Made by a program: the position numbers and the translations under genes | Notes under the pieces: model-generated | What the model was told of the DNA's origin: nothing | Seen by the model: the letters and a program-made list of their open reading frames with translations, nothing else | Database searches by the model: none | Assembly (NCBI GenBank): GCA_028554755.1 | Contig: JAPTOF010000021.1 | Span: forward strand, 7,169,001 to 7,233,000 | DNA: 64,000 bases | From: Cordia subcordata | Taxonomy: Eukaryota; Streptophyta; Magnoliopsida; Boraginales; Cordiaceae | Direction: 5' to 3' | Shown: piece after piece, positions 1 through 13,234 of the stretch | Layout of the letters: every line of letters begins with the position of its first letter | Numbering within the stretch: the first letter of the stretch is position 1

Positions 1-631
1 CCATGGTATGAGACATATTCTTCTGTATTATAATGAGGCAATCTAAGTTTGTTTTATTTCCATGTTATTCTTGAAAGATTTTTGTTCCTTTGAAGTTAAC
101 TGAATAACTAGCAAGGATTTTGTCATCAGGACCTAGATTCTTCTACTGTACAATGTTTTGTAGAAACTATTGAATTTGTGGGTGCTATCTTGCTTGTCAC
201 CATCTTATTTCTATATGTTGATTATTAATATCTTCTGGGCCCAATGGGTTTAGTTGGGCAATGCTAGAAGCGAATGGTAGAAGCTGTTTCTCTTCTGCCA
301 TTTCACAGAAAGCATGTCATATAAATTCATTACCAAAGAAGCTGAATACCTTTGGAGAGACCCATATGTTTGAGATTATATGGGATAGGATAGGTCTACT
401 TATCAGGGGAAAGACAAGCTTCTGTTGGATCTAATTTGAGAAAAGTTGTGTTGCTTTTTTAGTGACTATGGAAGAGTAATTGTGGTGGATTTTTTTAAGC
501 TTCCTAGTGGGCATCAAAACTACAATTATGAACAAAAATGGAAGAATCAATGTCTCCTGTCCTACTCTTCTTCTAATTTTGTCTTTCTTTTATTTCTAAA
601 CTCCAACTTAGACATATCATTCTTTCTTCAG
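1..631 (+). other. Intron (3' part) of ISA1, exon upstream lies outside the window
   Basis: No isoamylase coding sequence is visible before the exon that opens at 632 with residues YRDTVRQF. In the family this is preceded by a segment ending in WNGK, which I could not find in any frame here, so the upstream exon is probably off the left edge and this stretch is intronic. The acceptor CAG sits at 629-631. Short open frames inside it show no family resemblance. Confidence 0.7.
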
Positions 632-3600
632 TACCGAGACACGGTGAGGCAGTTCATTAAAGGTACAGACGGGTTTGCTGGGGCCTTTGCTGAATGTCTT
701 TGTGGGAGCCCCAACTTATACCAGGTATGTCCTATAGTTTCTACTTATCTTATTACTTTTTACCACTAAATACAATTTTGATTTATCAGTCACTATTATT
801 ACAACCCTTCATCACTGTTATCTGGTCTTACTTCATTTTTATTTATGATCTACATCTGCATAATTTTTTGGGAAATCCTATAAGATCTGATTGAGGGTTT
901 TATGTGAATCATATCCTTCTCATTATTATTTTGAATTAGGAAGGTGGAAGGAAACCGTGGAACAGCATAAACTTTGTCTGTACTCATGATGGCTTTACTC
1001 TGGCCGACTTAGTGACATACAATAACAAGCATAATTTGGCTAATGGAGAGGAAAATAATGATGGAGAGAATCACAACAACAGCTGGAACTGTGGTCAGGT
1101 AAAGTTTAGAGTTTTCCATGTGTATTAGTCTCTACTGTGCTATGGGATTAGACGAGGAGATCTTCTAATAATTGGTATATGTTGGGAGTTGTTTTTCTAA
1201 GATCTTTTACCTTTGTCCTTTCCCTCAAAAGGTAACCATTTGCATAGGTTATCCTGTTATATAATGTCAAAAGTAAGTTCAAGATGAATATCATACATCA
1301 AATGATATGAACCTCTTACATACTGAACAAACAACCTGCTAAAATTTCGTGTTCTGATGGACTATTCCACTAGAATACTTACCCTTTTTGGAGGTGTTTC
1401 TCAATGATTGCTGGTTCTTGGGCTAGCAGTGGTCTTAAGCTAGTCTTGCCCAGAATGAACGATTGCTGTTGGTTGTATGGGATGTTTTCAAGAGCCAGTC
1501 TTCTACAAAAGAGAATGATTTGAAAAATGCGAAGGACAGGAGTCAGTTTCTGTTTTTATGGCTTATGCTAGTAAATAGTTATTTTTCTCATGGTTATCTT
1601 TACAAATGTTTTTCCTATCCAAAACATATATATCCTGTTAGACTTATGATAATGTTGTAATTTAGTCACTTAATCCTCGTCTATTTCCTCTTCCCTTCTT
1701 TGCTTTCTAAAACCATAAAATTCAGGAAGTATGGTTCAGAGTTGTGACATTTTATATTGCTCAGAGTATGTTTTGGTTTCAGGCCAATTGTAAGATTTTA
1801 TGAAATCAGAGCAGTGAATTTCAGATGAAACATATTTGCCGAGTTAAATGATCTGCATTTATATATCTCTATTGCTTAAGGACATATTAATAATATTTTC
1901 CATGATAAAATCATGTGGGAATTCAGGTGCCATCTGAGATGGTTATCTTTCAGAGAGTCTTACACTCAGAAAATTTGGTTTCGGGTTCTTAAATGATGGA
2001 ACTTGTTGGATCTAACAATTCCCATAAACTATTTAATGGCTAAACGATTGATCATTATTTCTGAGGCTTAATCATTTCTCTAAAAGTTTCTTCATATTAT
2101 AGTTTTTACTGTACCTAAAAAGAAAAATTTACAAAGAAATAACCTTAATTGTATATCTGAATAAAGGAGGGAGAGTTTGCAAGTATCTCCGTGAAGAAAT
2201 TGAGGAAACGACAAATGAGAAACTTCTTCCTCGCTCTCATGGTTTCCCAAGTAAGTACTATTTTTATTTTTTTATTTATCTATATCTTGAATAGTCAACG
2301 TTGCAGCTGTTTCATGTATAAGATGGTTGCTTTTTCTGCCACTTTCAGACTTTTGGTTGAGAAAGCATAATATTTGAGAAATTTTGTTAAACACTGATAA
2401 TGTTTTCAGTTTCATTTGTTGGAGAGAGATAATAGCTCAATATGCTTGCTCAAATTGAGGTTGAAGATAGAAAAGGGAGGACTTTTAGGTTTTGTTGATT
2501 ATGTCCAAAAACTACTACCCAGGGTGCATTTGTTACTCAATCTTTATCTTGTTTGTGCACCCCTGATTTGCCTTTTCTCCTTGGTTAGACAATACCAGCT
2601 GTCAGGACAGATCAAGATTCTAATTTGGCTTTCTCTGTATTTCAATCAAACCTGAATTATGGAAAGTCTAAAGTTACTGAGAATCCTGGGCTATAGTTGT
2701 CTTCTTAAATTCGAATAAAGTATTGCACAACCTACATTTTTTAGGGCCTAATTATTGGTGTGGTAGATGGAAACATAGAGAAGGAAACTCTACAGTAATA
2801 ACTTTTCTGTTACAGAAAGGGAACCATTTTGACACATAAGCATTGCATTAAATTACTACTTGCAAATGAAATATTGAACTTTAGCAATAACCTATATGTT
2901 AACCATGCTGGTATTTAGCAGTCAATTGCACTGTTCCTGCCTGGTTAATTATCCATAAGAGTTAGAAGGATTTTCATTTTATTTCGAGAATTGATCCCCT
3001 GTTTCTTTGGCTTGTTTTTTCTCTTCAATCCAATATACTGTACACTGTAATTGAACAACACAATTGACATTTTCTTGTTATATCGATCTTTACTCTTTTC
3101 TCTCTGTCATTAAGGCTGTTAAGAACCATATGGACTGGAGTACTTGATATCTAACATGTTTCTCGGCATCAACCATTAATGCACTCCTTCCAAGGAACAT
3201 GTAAATAATACCAAATTTAGCCCTATAATTGGGATATGATATGGTTCTTTGATTAAGGAATATGCTTGTAGATATTGTTATATAACGAAAGAAAATGAAT
3301 AAGGGGAGAAAAGAATGGATTTTTCTGCTTGTGAGTTTCTTTTTTGTTTTATCAACTTTAGTACCCAGTTTTGGATATTTGCTAATCATTGTTACTCAGT
3401 AACCTGATAACGTGTACTAATAATGGATCCCTTTTGATTGGTCATCTGATATATACACGTAAACATGCATATTTATGCTTCTGCTAAGCTATACTCTAGT
3501 GCTCCTGAATTCTGTGTTGCCCATTATCTGCCTATTCATAAATCTTACATATTCTTTTTCCTGCCAGGGTGTACCTATGATCTATATGGGAGATGAATAT

Positions 3601-5150
3601 GGTCACACGAAAGGTGGAAACAACAATACATATTGCCATGATAACTATGTAATTGTCTTATATCCGATATACATCCATCATTACTGATTTTTCTTTTTTC
3701 ATTTTTTTTAAAAAGTTTTTCTGGTTGACTGATTGTCATTTTAGCTGCAGATTAACTACTTTCGGTGGGATAAGAAAGATGAAGCCTCATCTGACTTTTT
3801 CAGATTTTGCCAACTTATGACAAGATTCCGCCAGTAAGTGTATCTTCCCCATAGGTTCTTCCTCGAGTTGTTAGCTCCAGTAGATATTCTTCCATCCCTA
3901 ATGTTACTTGGGAAAAATGCAGTGGATGCGAGTCACTTGGCTTACATGATTTTCCAACAGCTGAGCGGTTGCAATGGCATGGTCAGGCTCCTGGGATGCC
4001 AGATTGGTCTGCATCGAGCCGCTTTGTAGCATTTACAATGGTAAATTTTCCTATAGCATTTTCCATTCATTAAAAGGTCGACCATATTCCTCTGACTGTG
4101 GTGTCATGAAAACAATATTTTCTGATGACGGTTTGACCTATATCTACTGAACTTGTTCCCACTTCCTATTTTGTGGTGTTTTCTATACTATTTCCAAGTT
4201 AGACGAAGCTCAATGAATTATTTTCAATTTAGTATCACTGACAAACCAGTCGAATGTTCAAACCATTGTCATCAAATATAAAGAAGGCTGTGACATTGCT
4301 CTAATTTCAAAATGTTCAACTTATAATTTATCACTTATAATTAAAGATAAGAGGCATGTATGTTTCAATAAGTAAAAACAAGAAATAGGAAGATGGCAAT
4401 ATGAAACATCACTTTTAAGATCCTATCGGCCTTACTAAATGAAACTATATATGTTTTATATAACAGAGCAAAGTTTATCAGTGGCTATTATGTCTCCTAT
4501 CTCACCATCATTTGATAATCTCTCTATTTGGGTAGTTGTGTAAGAGAGAAGAGAGAAAAGGGTCAGAGAGTATGTTTTGTGGTAGTTATGAAATTGATTC
4601 TGGTTTTGCTGTAAAACCAACTTCCACCTTGTGCTTGTTATCTGTCCTCTCCTTGGCGTCCATCTCACTTGCAATATGATGCTGAAGAAACATTTGGGAA
4701 AAGTTCCTAGTGCTACTGTGATTAAATCCATGCACTTCCTTCCACAGTCATATCTTGGCCTATACTGCCTCCTGATCAAGCTTAGACACTTTGGATCATT
4801 TATTTTTCTCAATTCTTCATTACTTTGGAAATTGTTTAATCTTCCTTCCTTCAGTAATTATATATTAACTGATTGTTTATGTGCAGATTGACTCAGTGAA
4901 GGGAGAGTTATATGTTGCCTTCAACACTAGTCATTTACCTGTTATTGTTACCTTGCCAGAACGGCCTGGTTATAGGTGGGAGCCTCTGGCAGACACTGGC
5001 AAGCCTGCGCCATATGACTTCCTTTCTGATGATCTATTGGATAGACAGACAGCTATCGAACAGTGTGCTCATTTCCTCGACAACAATTTATATCCCATGA
5101 TTAGCTATTCTTCAGTTGTTTTGCTACTCTCACCTGATCATCATACTTAA
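632..5150 (+). CDS. ISA1: Isoamylase 1 (starch debranching enzyme), C-terminal half, seven exons
   Basis: ISA1 hydrolyses alpha-1,6 branches of pre-amylopectin in plastids, usually as a complex with ISA2. Exons by GT-AG junctions and phase: 632-724, 940-1098, 2167-2250, 3568-3648, 3751-3833, 3923-4040 and 4887-5150, with stop TAA at 5148-5150. The joined frame stays open. Visible landmarks: [15 protein letters not shown], then [16 protein letters not shown], which carries the conserved His-Asp of GH13 region IV, then [31 protein letters not shown] and the C-terminal beta-domain ending in LLLSPDHHT. Catalytic regions I to III lie upstream, outside the window. The wording of [25 protein letters not shown] sequence matches ISA1 better than ISA2 or ISA3, from memory of the family. 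No frameshift or premature stop was seen, so the gene is probably functional. Confidence 0.95.
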
Positions 5151-6080
5151 TAAGTCTGGACTAGCTTACTACAGAAATATTGGTGAGGGAACGTGCAACA
5201 GACCTGAAATTGGTCTGGCCCTGGGCCCATTTGTAAAATAATATGCAGTGATGTTGTCTACATGTACTACCATGAACATTATAAACCTGAACCAAAGTAC
5301 AGAATGCAACTAGTACATTCATCTGTAGATGAATGCTTGCAGTGAACGGTATAATGTAAGTTAATCCCCTATCTTACAAAATGCAAGTTATCTTGTAGTT
5401 TGCTTAACTATCTATTTATTCCTCTTATCTTGTAAAATGTACCTAATAATGTTATTGAAAAGGTGGTATTTCTTGAACTAGTTCAATGAAACTAACAGGA
5501 AAGAAATGTTGTGTATGAATCACTCTCATATTCTATTGAATTATATGCATCCACGGAATTAATTTCAAAAAATAGTAGGGATATGCAGGAACAAACCATT
5601 TTTATTGAAAAAATTCCTCCAATGAATTCCTTTGGAATTTCTATAGTAAATAGGATATACAGAATTTTGATCAATTAGCAAAGCTCCTGTACTTATTACT
5701 GGTCTGAACTGTTATATACGGAATTTTGGTCTATATCAATCTTTAGATATTAATGTACGTGAATTTCGTGTGAGTAATTGTGTGTTGTTTTTTATCGGGT
5801 TTTTAAGAACTTTTGTTTGCAGAATGATATTCATTGGACACTGTAAGTGCTTAAGTTTCCTATTTATTTTATTAGTTGCTTTAGTTGTTTTTATCTCTAG
5901 TTCTTTTATACGTACAACTAATTATGTTTCTTGTTAGTATAAAAGCTTTGATGTCATAGCATTTTACTCTTTCGTAAATTGTAGTAGTAATGTTTCTCTT
6001 TATAATTATTCTTCTTTTTATTTTTAGCTTTCTACTTTTTTGAGTGTTTATTTTATTTTATATTCTGTTTTCGGAATCGA
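5151..6080. other. ISA1 3' untranslated and downstream region, no gene seen
   Basis: AT-rich sequence after the ISA1 stop. It holds no convincing open frame, transposon terminus or RNA gene. The first few hundred bases presumably contain the ISA1 3' UTR; I could not fix a polyadenylation site. Confidence 0.6.
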
Positions 6081-6084
6081 GCCC

Positions 6085-6925
6085 AAAGACTCAGCAATCA
6101 CAGACGAAAGACCATGCCACTTAATAGCTTTACAACACTAGACTCGTCACCAGCTCACAGGCACCAAGTTCACGTCACTGCAGGCCCAAAAACAAACTGG
6201 ACGAGACCCCAAAATTATCACCACCGTCTACATTCTCTTAGACTCACCCCATGGCTTCAGAACCCGTTCACTCAGCCAGCTCTATTTACACATCCTCACA
6301 ACACTCATCTGACCATCATCTAAAAAATGCAAAGCACCATCCGCAACACTCCACTAGCACCTACTCGGCACTAACACTCAGTCTCGATCACCAGTTAAGA
6401 CATCACACATCATCCATGGAAATTAACAACTTATCTTATCAACACTGTCACCACATAATCAGACATCTTCCACTCACAAAAATATCACACATCACCATTG
6501 AAAAAAAAAATGAAAAAAAAAACAATTTTACTCAGTATGACGCTTAAGGCTTACACTTAGTTTTCATATCACCACTAAAAAACACTAACCCGAAGCACTA
6601 CTCCATTTGCATAACACATACACACTTGGACCTCACCAAAACACGTTCACACTTTACATTACACCACTCACCCATAAACGACCTTAACAGGCTCCAAACA
6701 TCTCATGACTACATTAAATTGATTTTCACCTTATACCACTGAACACTGTCACCACTTAACCCACTCGACTCTGCTAGGACCATAAACATTCTATGAAGCA
6801 CCCGACATATCACTCAAACCTTGCACCACAACTATCACCCTTCACCAGAACCCCACCACAACCACTAAAAACAGAGTAGACCACCTATAGAACCCCACCA
6901 CAACCACTAAAAACAAAGCAGACCT
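6085..6925. other. Non-coding tract strongly depleted in G on the plus strand
   Basis: About 850 bp made mostly of A, C and T with many CAC and ACA runs. Counted examples: 6301-6360 has about 22 C and 5 G; 6601-6660 has about 20 C and 4 G. Open frames here are by-products of the composition and resemble nothing I know. Near the right end a unit of about 34 bp beginning AACCCCACCACAACCACTAA occurs twice, at about 6849 and 6891. The origin of the tract is unknown. Confidence 0.6.
6849..6924. repeat. Two-copy direct repeat, about 34 bp, period 42 bp
   Basis: Both copies read AACCCCACCACAACCACTAA, then AAACA, then a purine-rich end finishing in AGACC. They differ at two bases near the end. It sits at the edge of the G-poor tract. 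Confidence 0.7.
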
Positions 6926-9084
6926 TCTCAAATTTGCATTTTGGGGCTTGAGGTGGCCAAAGGAAGTAAGGCTAAATACAGCCAAAAAGCACATGAAGCA
7001 AGGCCATCAATGCAGCTAGAAAGAATGAAAGGCCAAGGTGTGGCCAAGAGAAAAATAAAGCAAGTGCGACACAATTGATGTGAAAGAGGAAACAATGACC
7101 AAGTCTACAAGAGCTGCTGATGTAGTTTGCAACAATTTCTGAGCGATTGCAGGGGAGAAAGATTAGAGCATAATCAAACAAGACCTCTACTTGATCGTTT
7201 TGGCTAAGAAAATATGCAAGCTGGTTGAGGTTTTCCGAGAGAGAATAAAAGTGGCAGAAGGATCAGAAGTCAAGGGCTCCACAATCACCGTAAAAGTCAA
7301 GGGTTCCACAACTAGAAATCTTATATGTTTATCTAGTTTATCTTAGCTTCATAGCTTAGTCTTAGCCTAATCATTGCTTACAATTTAGTCGTAGCTTACA
7401 ATAATTCAGTGGCAAGTTTAAACAGTACGAAATCGCCGCAGAATCGATTTTCAGAATCAAAATTTTATTCAAAGAGAGTTGTTATCATGGGCTCTTTGTA
7501 TCCTTATTTTCACGACAACAAAATCCATGGCCAGGTTTAGGGTTGACCTCAATTCATTACTCCGGTCTTCTGTTTTCAATTGTTTATTCATTTGCAATTT
7601 ATTGTTCGTGCACTTTGTTTAAATGACTGAAAAGCCTATGATCCATAGTAGTGAAAGTCCATAGGTCAAATTCAATCCTAGAAAAGAACCTTTTATTTTG
7701 CATTTGCAAAAGGGAACTAGGAGGCCACACAGGCATTACTGGGAGATTAAGTCTCTGCATTGCAAGGTCAAGGTTTGGTCAAAGTTATGGCCTAGTACAT
7801 GTAACTAGAAGGGTGATTTTCCAAGCAAACAATTTTTGACATGCCTGGTGGAACCCATTACAGATATGACAGAAATACTTGTAGCAAAGGTCTGGCCATA
7901 GATGTAGTCCGAGATGAGGATCTGATAGTGTTACTATTGACCCTAAACCAAGACGCATGCATCTCGCAGCTAACAGAGGTTGCCTTAGGCCAAGTTGGTC
8001 AACTTTTAATTCGCTTGGTCAAAAACATGTAACACAACCATTTGGTGATAAATCCCGAGGGCATGATATTATGAGAGAGTAATAGCTAGCATGCAAGATG
8101 GATTCATGTTCCACATGCAGGATGTCATTTTCTGGGCTATGATTGAAATCAGAGATAGGATTATAGTTAGAATGGCCATTGAATTGAATGACAGGCTCAT
8201 AAAGTCTCTAGCCCCTCTAATTGATGTAACAAGGGAGGCAATTGGTGCCACGCACAACATGTTGGCCAAGCAAGTTGCATTATTGGAGCAACTAACTTTA
8301 AATAATTGCTAAGCTTAACAATAGAATGACAGTGAATATGATGTAGTTGAGCAGGCCAAAGGCATAGCTCCTTAGATGGAAAATCTTAGCCAAGCTTCTC
8401 AGCTCAATAATAAGGCATATTTTCATGAGATTGGCCATGCCATCATCCACTAGGTTACTGATGTTATGAGGTCATTGTTCAACTAGCTAGGCAGAATATT
8501 GAGCAGAGGATATTTGGAGCAACATGTGTTGTCATCAATCGAGGATCCTCACCACATATGAATGCTAATCCTCTGGCCCCAAGTAACCCATTGGAGTAGG
8601 TACCACGAGGGGGCATGATAACTTGCAGCAAATAGGTCAACTATTAGAGTATGGCTAGGTTCGTATCCTTTCATTGTTCAGTACCCATTGTTGCGCCCCT
8701 ACAGGAGAACTCTCAAACTAGCACATTAGTTACCCACTAATGGGTTTCAAGGAACCTCTAATAAGAAGCATTGTGCTTGTCCGACAGCCATATGTGCCAT
8801 ATTCCCCTGTAAGGCCATGTGACCTTATGTTAGGCTACAACTAGGATAGAGGTAAGCTAGGGATCAGGATATGTATGACCCGTTGTATGTAAGGATCAAC
8901 AAATATGGTTAGCCAAGGTGTAATCTCACGGGGGTGCAACCTTTGCAGCTATAACAAGTGGGTTGGTCCGGGGGATATCAAGCACTACAACTGGATCTCT
9001 AGGACTAAGATAGAGAATCTAACCAACAGGTGGATCCTTATGTAGATCAAATATGTAGGCGACTGTATCTCAAATAGGTCAACC

Positions 9085-10270
9085 GTATAATGGAGTTTCC
9101 TAGGGGATTTAAGGCCCTAATATTTACACTGTTCTTGGGAGAAGACAACAATCAATCCTGGAACATATCGCGAGCTTTACGGCCTATTATAAAGAAATAG
9201 TAGGCAATGATTATAAAAAATTATGTCTGTTTAGACTTGAGTCAGCCTTTTACTGGTATGCAAAGCTACATCTGAACTCGGTGTTGTCTTGGGGAGAGTT
9301 TTCCAAGAACAACTTTATAAACCAAGCTAGATGTGACTGTTGTGAATCTAGCCAAGACGAGCCAAATGCCAAGCAAGTCCGTAAAACAATTTATTGGAAG
9401 GTCATAACAACAATGCAATAGATGTTACATACGGCTCGATGAGCCCGAGTATGTAAAACTTGCCCTAGAGGGATTAAACCTTAAGTTTCAAAAGAAATTT
9501 GAAGGGTAGTTGTTTACAGATGTTTTTCAGTTAGCTACTCACATTGTCAAGTAAGAACAGCTACTCCGAGAAGAGAGAAAAAGATTAAAGTTAAACTTCG
9601 TAGGTGTTCACGCAATGGAACCCATCATTGCACAAGCACTAGTGTATGATCAAAGGGCTATTAAGGAGAATGAGGTCTCTCTTGTGAGGATCACTGGCGA
9701 GAATGGTTAAGTTTGCTTGAAATTAGCCAAACCTACAAGGAATTTGTAAAACACAGCCAAAAATGCTATTCCTTTGATATTTCCAAAGCTGAGGCGATTT
9801 TTGACCACTCATTGAAAGATAAACAAGTATGACTATTGAAAGCGACAAGATCTTATTGTAAGAGGAGATCTGAGACTGAAAATACTACAAGTGGCACCAT
9901 TCTTGGTTTATAATATAGGCAATTGCGTCGTCCTAAATAACGTCATTCAAAAGACAATCGAGAAAGAGAAGATCAAATTCCCAAATGAAATGGAGATAGG
10001 CAAGAACACCTTCCCAAGAGAAATGGGCATACACGTGGTAACGACCGACATGTGAGGAAGCTAGTCGCTAAGGCTTGAACAAGGAGGCACAATAGGTGAT
10101 CAGGCTAACCCAAGGGCATTAGTTGTAGCTCACAGATCGAAGGGAAAGAAGAAGATAGAAGTGGCCATTAGAGAGCCAGACCAAAATCCAAGACATCTAA
10201 CATCACGAACCCAAATCAATCTAGCTGAACCTAGGATCGTGATTGCCACAAGCCTAAGGCCACAAGGCTC
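9085..10270 (+). pseudogene. gag of the decayed Ty3/gypsy relic
   Basis: The order of motifs matches retrotransposon gag (Retrotrans_gag type) of plant Ty3/gypsy elements: an N-terminal EFPRGFK segment, a GED-containing segment, the LEGL/FEG segment and a charged helix LLREERKRL. Numerous in-frame stops and frameshifts make it non-coding today. I used motif wording known from the family and did no database search. Confidence 0.65.
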
Positions 10271-10289
10271 TAAACACAGGACAAAAAAT

Positions 10290-11332
10290 TAGCACCCGTA
10301 AATATTGTCATCAGAGTGCTATGCCATCAAGGCCAGTTATTTACAAAGTCCAAAATAAATAAATAAATATGAGTACATCCTAAAACAGAAATCAAAGTTT
10401 TAGATTACATTGACACGCGAAAAAGGGTCCTCTCTTAAATCCCCAAACCATCAGCTCTTGCAATTACAAAAAATAAATAGAATGAGCTAAAAGCTCAGTA
10501 AGTAAGACACTTCAAAAAGAATATACCCAATGGTTTCCAAGAAACAATTAACATATCAGCATTTAGAAATTAGATGTCACAATTGTTAAGGCACTACAAG
10601 GAGTGTAAAGTAAATTCCGTATACTTAACCATTCATATCAAACAATAAAAATACTAAGTAGTAGCATCCCTTTCTGAGCAATAACATTGTTTAATTTGCT
10701 ATGTAATAACATTGGTAACATTACTGATGCATTTCTATTAATAACATTACTTGAACAGTTATATTGAATACATTACTTGTGCATTTGCATTGGATACACC
10801 ACTTGTAAATTTGCATTGAATACATTACTTGTACATTTGCATTGAATACTTTACTATGCCTTAGCACTGATTTCAATCTGTAACATTAATAATTATGAGT
10901 CAAACACATTGTGCATATTAACAATAAAACATGAAGTTTACAGAAGGTATCTTACTTACCTCATTCCGGCTTTTTAGTTACATAGACTACTCCTTCTTGA
11001 TTGACCAAGGATGTTGCTAATTAAGTTTAAATTTCAATCTCTTTTTCTTTATTCTTCGACTTGTGTGTATATGTGTTGTGTTTGGGGGATTTAGGGAAAA
11101 TCTAATGGAAAAGGGAAAGTGGGTGGGTTTTGCCATCATGTGTTCTATATTTAAGAAGTAAGAAATGTTCCAAATAAGTCCCTAGGATTTATCTTTTTGC
11201 AATTTAACCCCACCATATGACAATCTTAACCCATGCATTTACACACACATGTGGTCAATCATGCCAAAAGCAATAGAATCATTCTTTTCTTTTTTTTTGT
11301 TTTTTAAAATAAAAGTGGGTGTTACACCTAAG
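10290..11332 (-). mobile_element. Possible inserted LTR-like sequence (solo LTR) within the gypsy relic
   Basis: Gag coding resemblance stops near 10290 and resumes after about 11335. The right edge reads GTGGGTGTTACA, whose complement TGTAACACCCAC is a common start for plant LTRs, so a minus-oriented LTR is plausible. No left terminus or target duplication could be fixed, so the call is tentative. A local near-repeat of the phrase TGAATACATTACTTGTACAT occurs several times between 10735 and 10860. Confidence 0.3.
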
Positions 11333-12589
11333 ACTAACCTAAACAACCATAGGACATAGGCTCTTAGCTTAAACCACACCAGGAGGCACAAGGGCAAGGG
11401 TTGAGCGTTTCTCTAGTCATGCAAAGGCCGAGAGCTAGCCTTGAATGTACTTGATGCTGGTAGGGAGACGATATGCAATTAGCTCTCTATAGACGACCTA
11501 TATCATGAATTTCATGTTCATTCGTTGCCATAAGGAGCTGTCTCGTCACCAAAAAAGAAGGTATAGGGAAAGTTCAAGATCCTACCGTATAGATATGACG
11601 AGGTTGAACCAAAAGTATATGACTCACAAGATAGCCCTGAGTTTGATGAGAATGAGCAGATATGTGGATTTCTTTGATAAGGCTATTACTCGTCTGAAGA
11701 CTATTACTATGAATTCCCAAGGTTTTATCAAAACCCAAGAAAAGCATATGCTCGGTACATGAGATGTTGGCTCCTCCATGACTGAAAATCCACCACCATT
11801 TCGGGATTACTCAGATGACAGAGCCATCAAGAAAGAGCTCACACAGTAAGGATACACGACCTCTCTTTGTGGCCACCATTGCCATGGCCAATTCTAAAGA
11901 AATTTGCTAGAACATTCTCTGGAAGTCTTGGGGGTAAGATGCCAGAGGTGAAAGTGATAATACAGCATCATGGTTATAACCTTAGATGTTCATTTGCAGA
12001 AGACAAGCTAGATCACAAGTGGCTTAGATCATTTAGGTTGCCGGTAAGTCCGATCAACCAGTAGTGTGAGGCAAGCTCTAAGGAAAAGTCTTCTCAATTC
12101 TTAGAGGGGACCAAGGCCCAAAGAAGGAGGAGGTAGTAATAACAGGCGGTAAAGAGATGGGTGCAGTTACTTTCAATGCTTTCTATACTATAGCGTTACC
12201 CTCTTTCCTCCACAAAGCTGTGGTGACGATGAAAAAGAAGAGGCTACCATAGTTGAGACTATGCCTATAGATGTTCCTTTACTTGAAATTCTCCAAAGAA
12301 AGACCACAAGAACAAGTCTCTAGACCTAGACAATGGAGGAAGTTCAACATTGCCTATCCATGTAGACGGTGTTGAGGTTTATGTTAATATGGCCTTCACT
12401 TTGCCACTAACTTTTCAAGCACTTGAATTCCAAGGTCTAGAAGGAGATGTGTTTGAATTAGAGGCTGAAGGATGCCAATCGGAGATTCTTATAAACTCTG
12501 AAGGTTCTAAGGAGACTAATAAGCAGGGCTGACGACCCTATACACGGCCCATCACGTCTGGCCTATGTACATTGGCCCGATTTGGAAGG

Positions 12590-12845
12590 ATAGCCAGTGC
12601 CAAAGTTCTAATTGATGATAGGGCGACTGTCAACATAATACTAATAGCAACAATGAAGACGCTGAAAAAGGCTAAGGCTGATTTGTTGCATGTCGATATT
12701 CCTATTATTAATTTCATGGGAGAGTTGTCAAGGTAAAAGGTATCATTTTAGTAGAGGTCAATGTGGGTAGTAGGATTACATGGGTATACTAATGTTTGGT
12801 GGACTCAGTCGTTGCCTACAATGCACTACTGGTGGGTCGACGGTG
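12590..12845 (+). pseudogene. Aspartic protease remnant of the gypsy relic
   Basis: Translation gives KVLIDDRATVNII, a run of Lys/Leu, then GEL, VKGIILVEVNVGS and SVVAYNALL, which is the layout of plant gypsy protease. The usual active-site triplet region (D-S/T/G-G-A) reads DDRAT here, so the conserved Gly is gone. The frame contains stops (for example after the GELSR segment). Sequence resemblance ends shortly after, with no reverse transcriptase. Confidence 0.6.
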
Positions 12846-12904
12846 TCAAATTATGGACAGCCAGTTAAAGTACCAACCAACATCGATCCACGGTGCTCTT
12901 TTTT

Positions 12905-13234
12905 CAAAATAACATGAAATCAAATACTAAAACTCTTAAATTATAAGATAAAATCATAGAGTAACAAAAATAGTACTTAAGCTTAGATTACATTAATAAT
13001 TATGCATTATTTTTTATATAAATGTAGGTTAGACAGGTTGGCGTGTTAGGTGGGTTACTTTGACCGTTTGGTGAGTCATCTGCGTGTTGACCCAACCTAA
13101 CCTGGTAGTTTGACGGGCCATGATAGGTTGACCAGTTTGTCCGGCAAGTCACTAAATGCTCAATCCTAACCCCTTTAGGCGAGTTGACTTGTAGGTCCTA
13201 ACCAGATTTGATAATTCTAGCTTTTTGCATCATA
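12905..13234. other. AT-rich spacer with GGTTGACCC-type repeats, no gene
   Basis: The segment from about 13025 to 13200 has several GTTGAC/GGTT motifs (for example TGTTGACCCAACCTAACC) that look like the end of another degraded DNA transposon, but no pair of termini or target duplication could be identified. Confidence 0.4.

Larger units (their letters stand above)
7640..12900 (+). mobile_element. Decayed Ty3/gypsy retrotransposon relic (gag and protease only)
   Basis: Plus-strand translation, ignoring many stops and shifts, gives plant Ty3/gypsy gag: EFPRGFKA then TLFLGEDNNQS at 9100-9170, a Trp-containing SFPRTTL stretch near 9300, and LALEGLNLKFQKKFEG with LLREERKRLK at 9450-9600. A further gag-like segment with the wording KFPNEMEIGKNTFPREMG lies near 9980-10030. 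A retroviral-type protease follows at 12590-12840. No reverse transcriptase or integrase and no confident LTR pair were found. The middle is interrupted by unrelated sequence (about 10290-11330). Boundaries are approximate; this is an old, dead copy. Confidence 0.7.

Noticed and set aside
446..769. 107-codon open frame overlapping the first visible ISA1 exon
   Set aside because: It reads through the intron before 632; only the 632-724 part is coding, as shown by the CAG acceptor and GT donor.
4456..4812. 118-codon minus-strand frame within ISA1
   Set aside because: It lies in the last intron of ISA1, antisense to it, with no family resemblance or start context.
10735..10860. CRISPR-like or satellite array from the repeated CATTACTTGTACATTTGCAT phrases
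   Set aside because: Only a few imperfect, irregularly spaced copies in plant nuclear DNA; there is no spacer-repeat structure.
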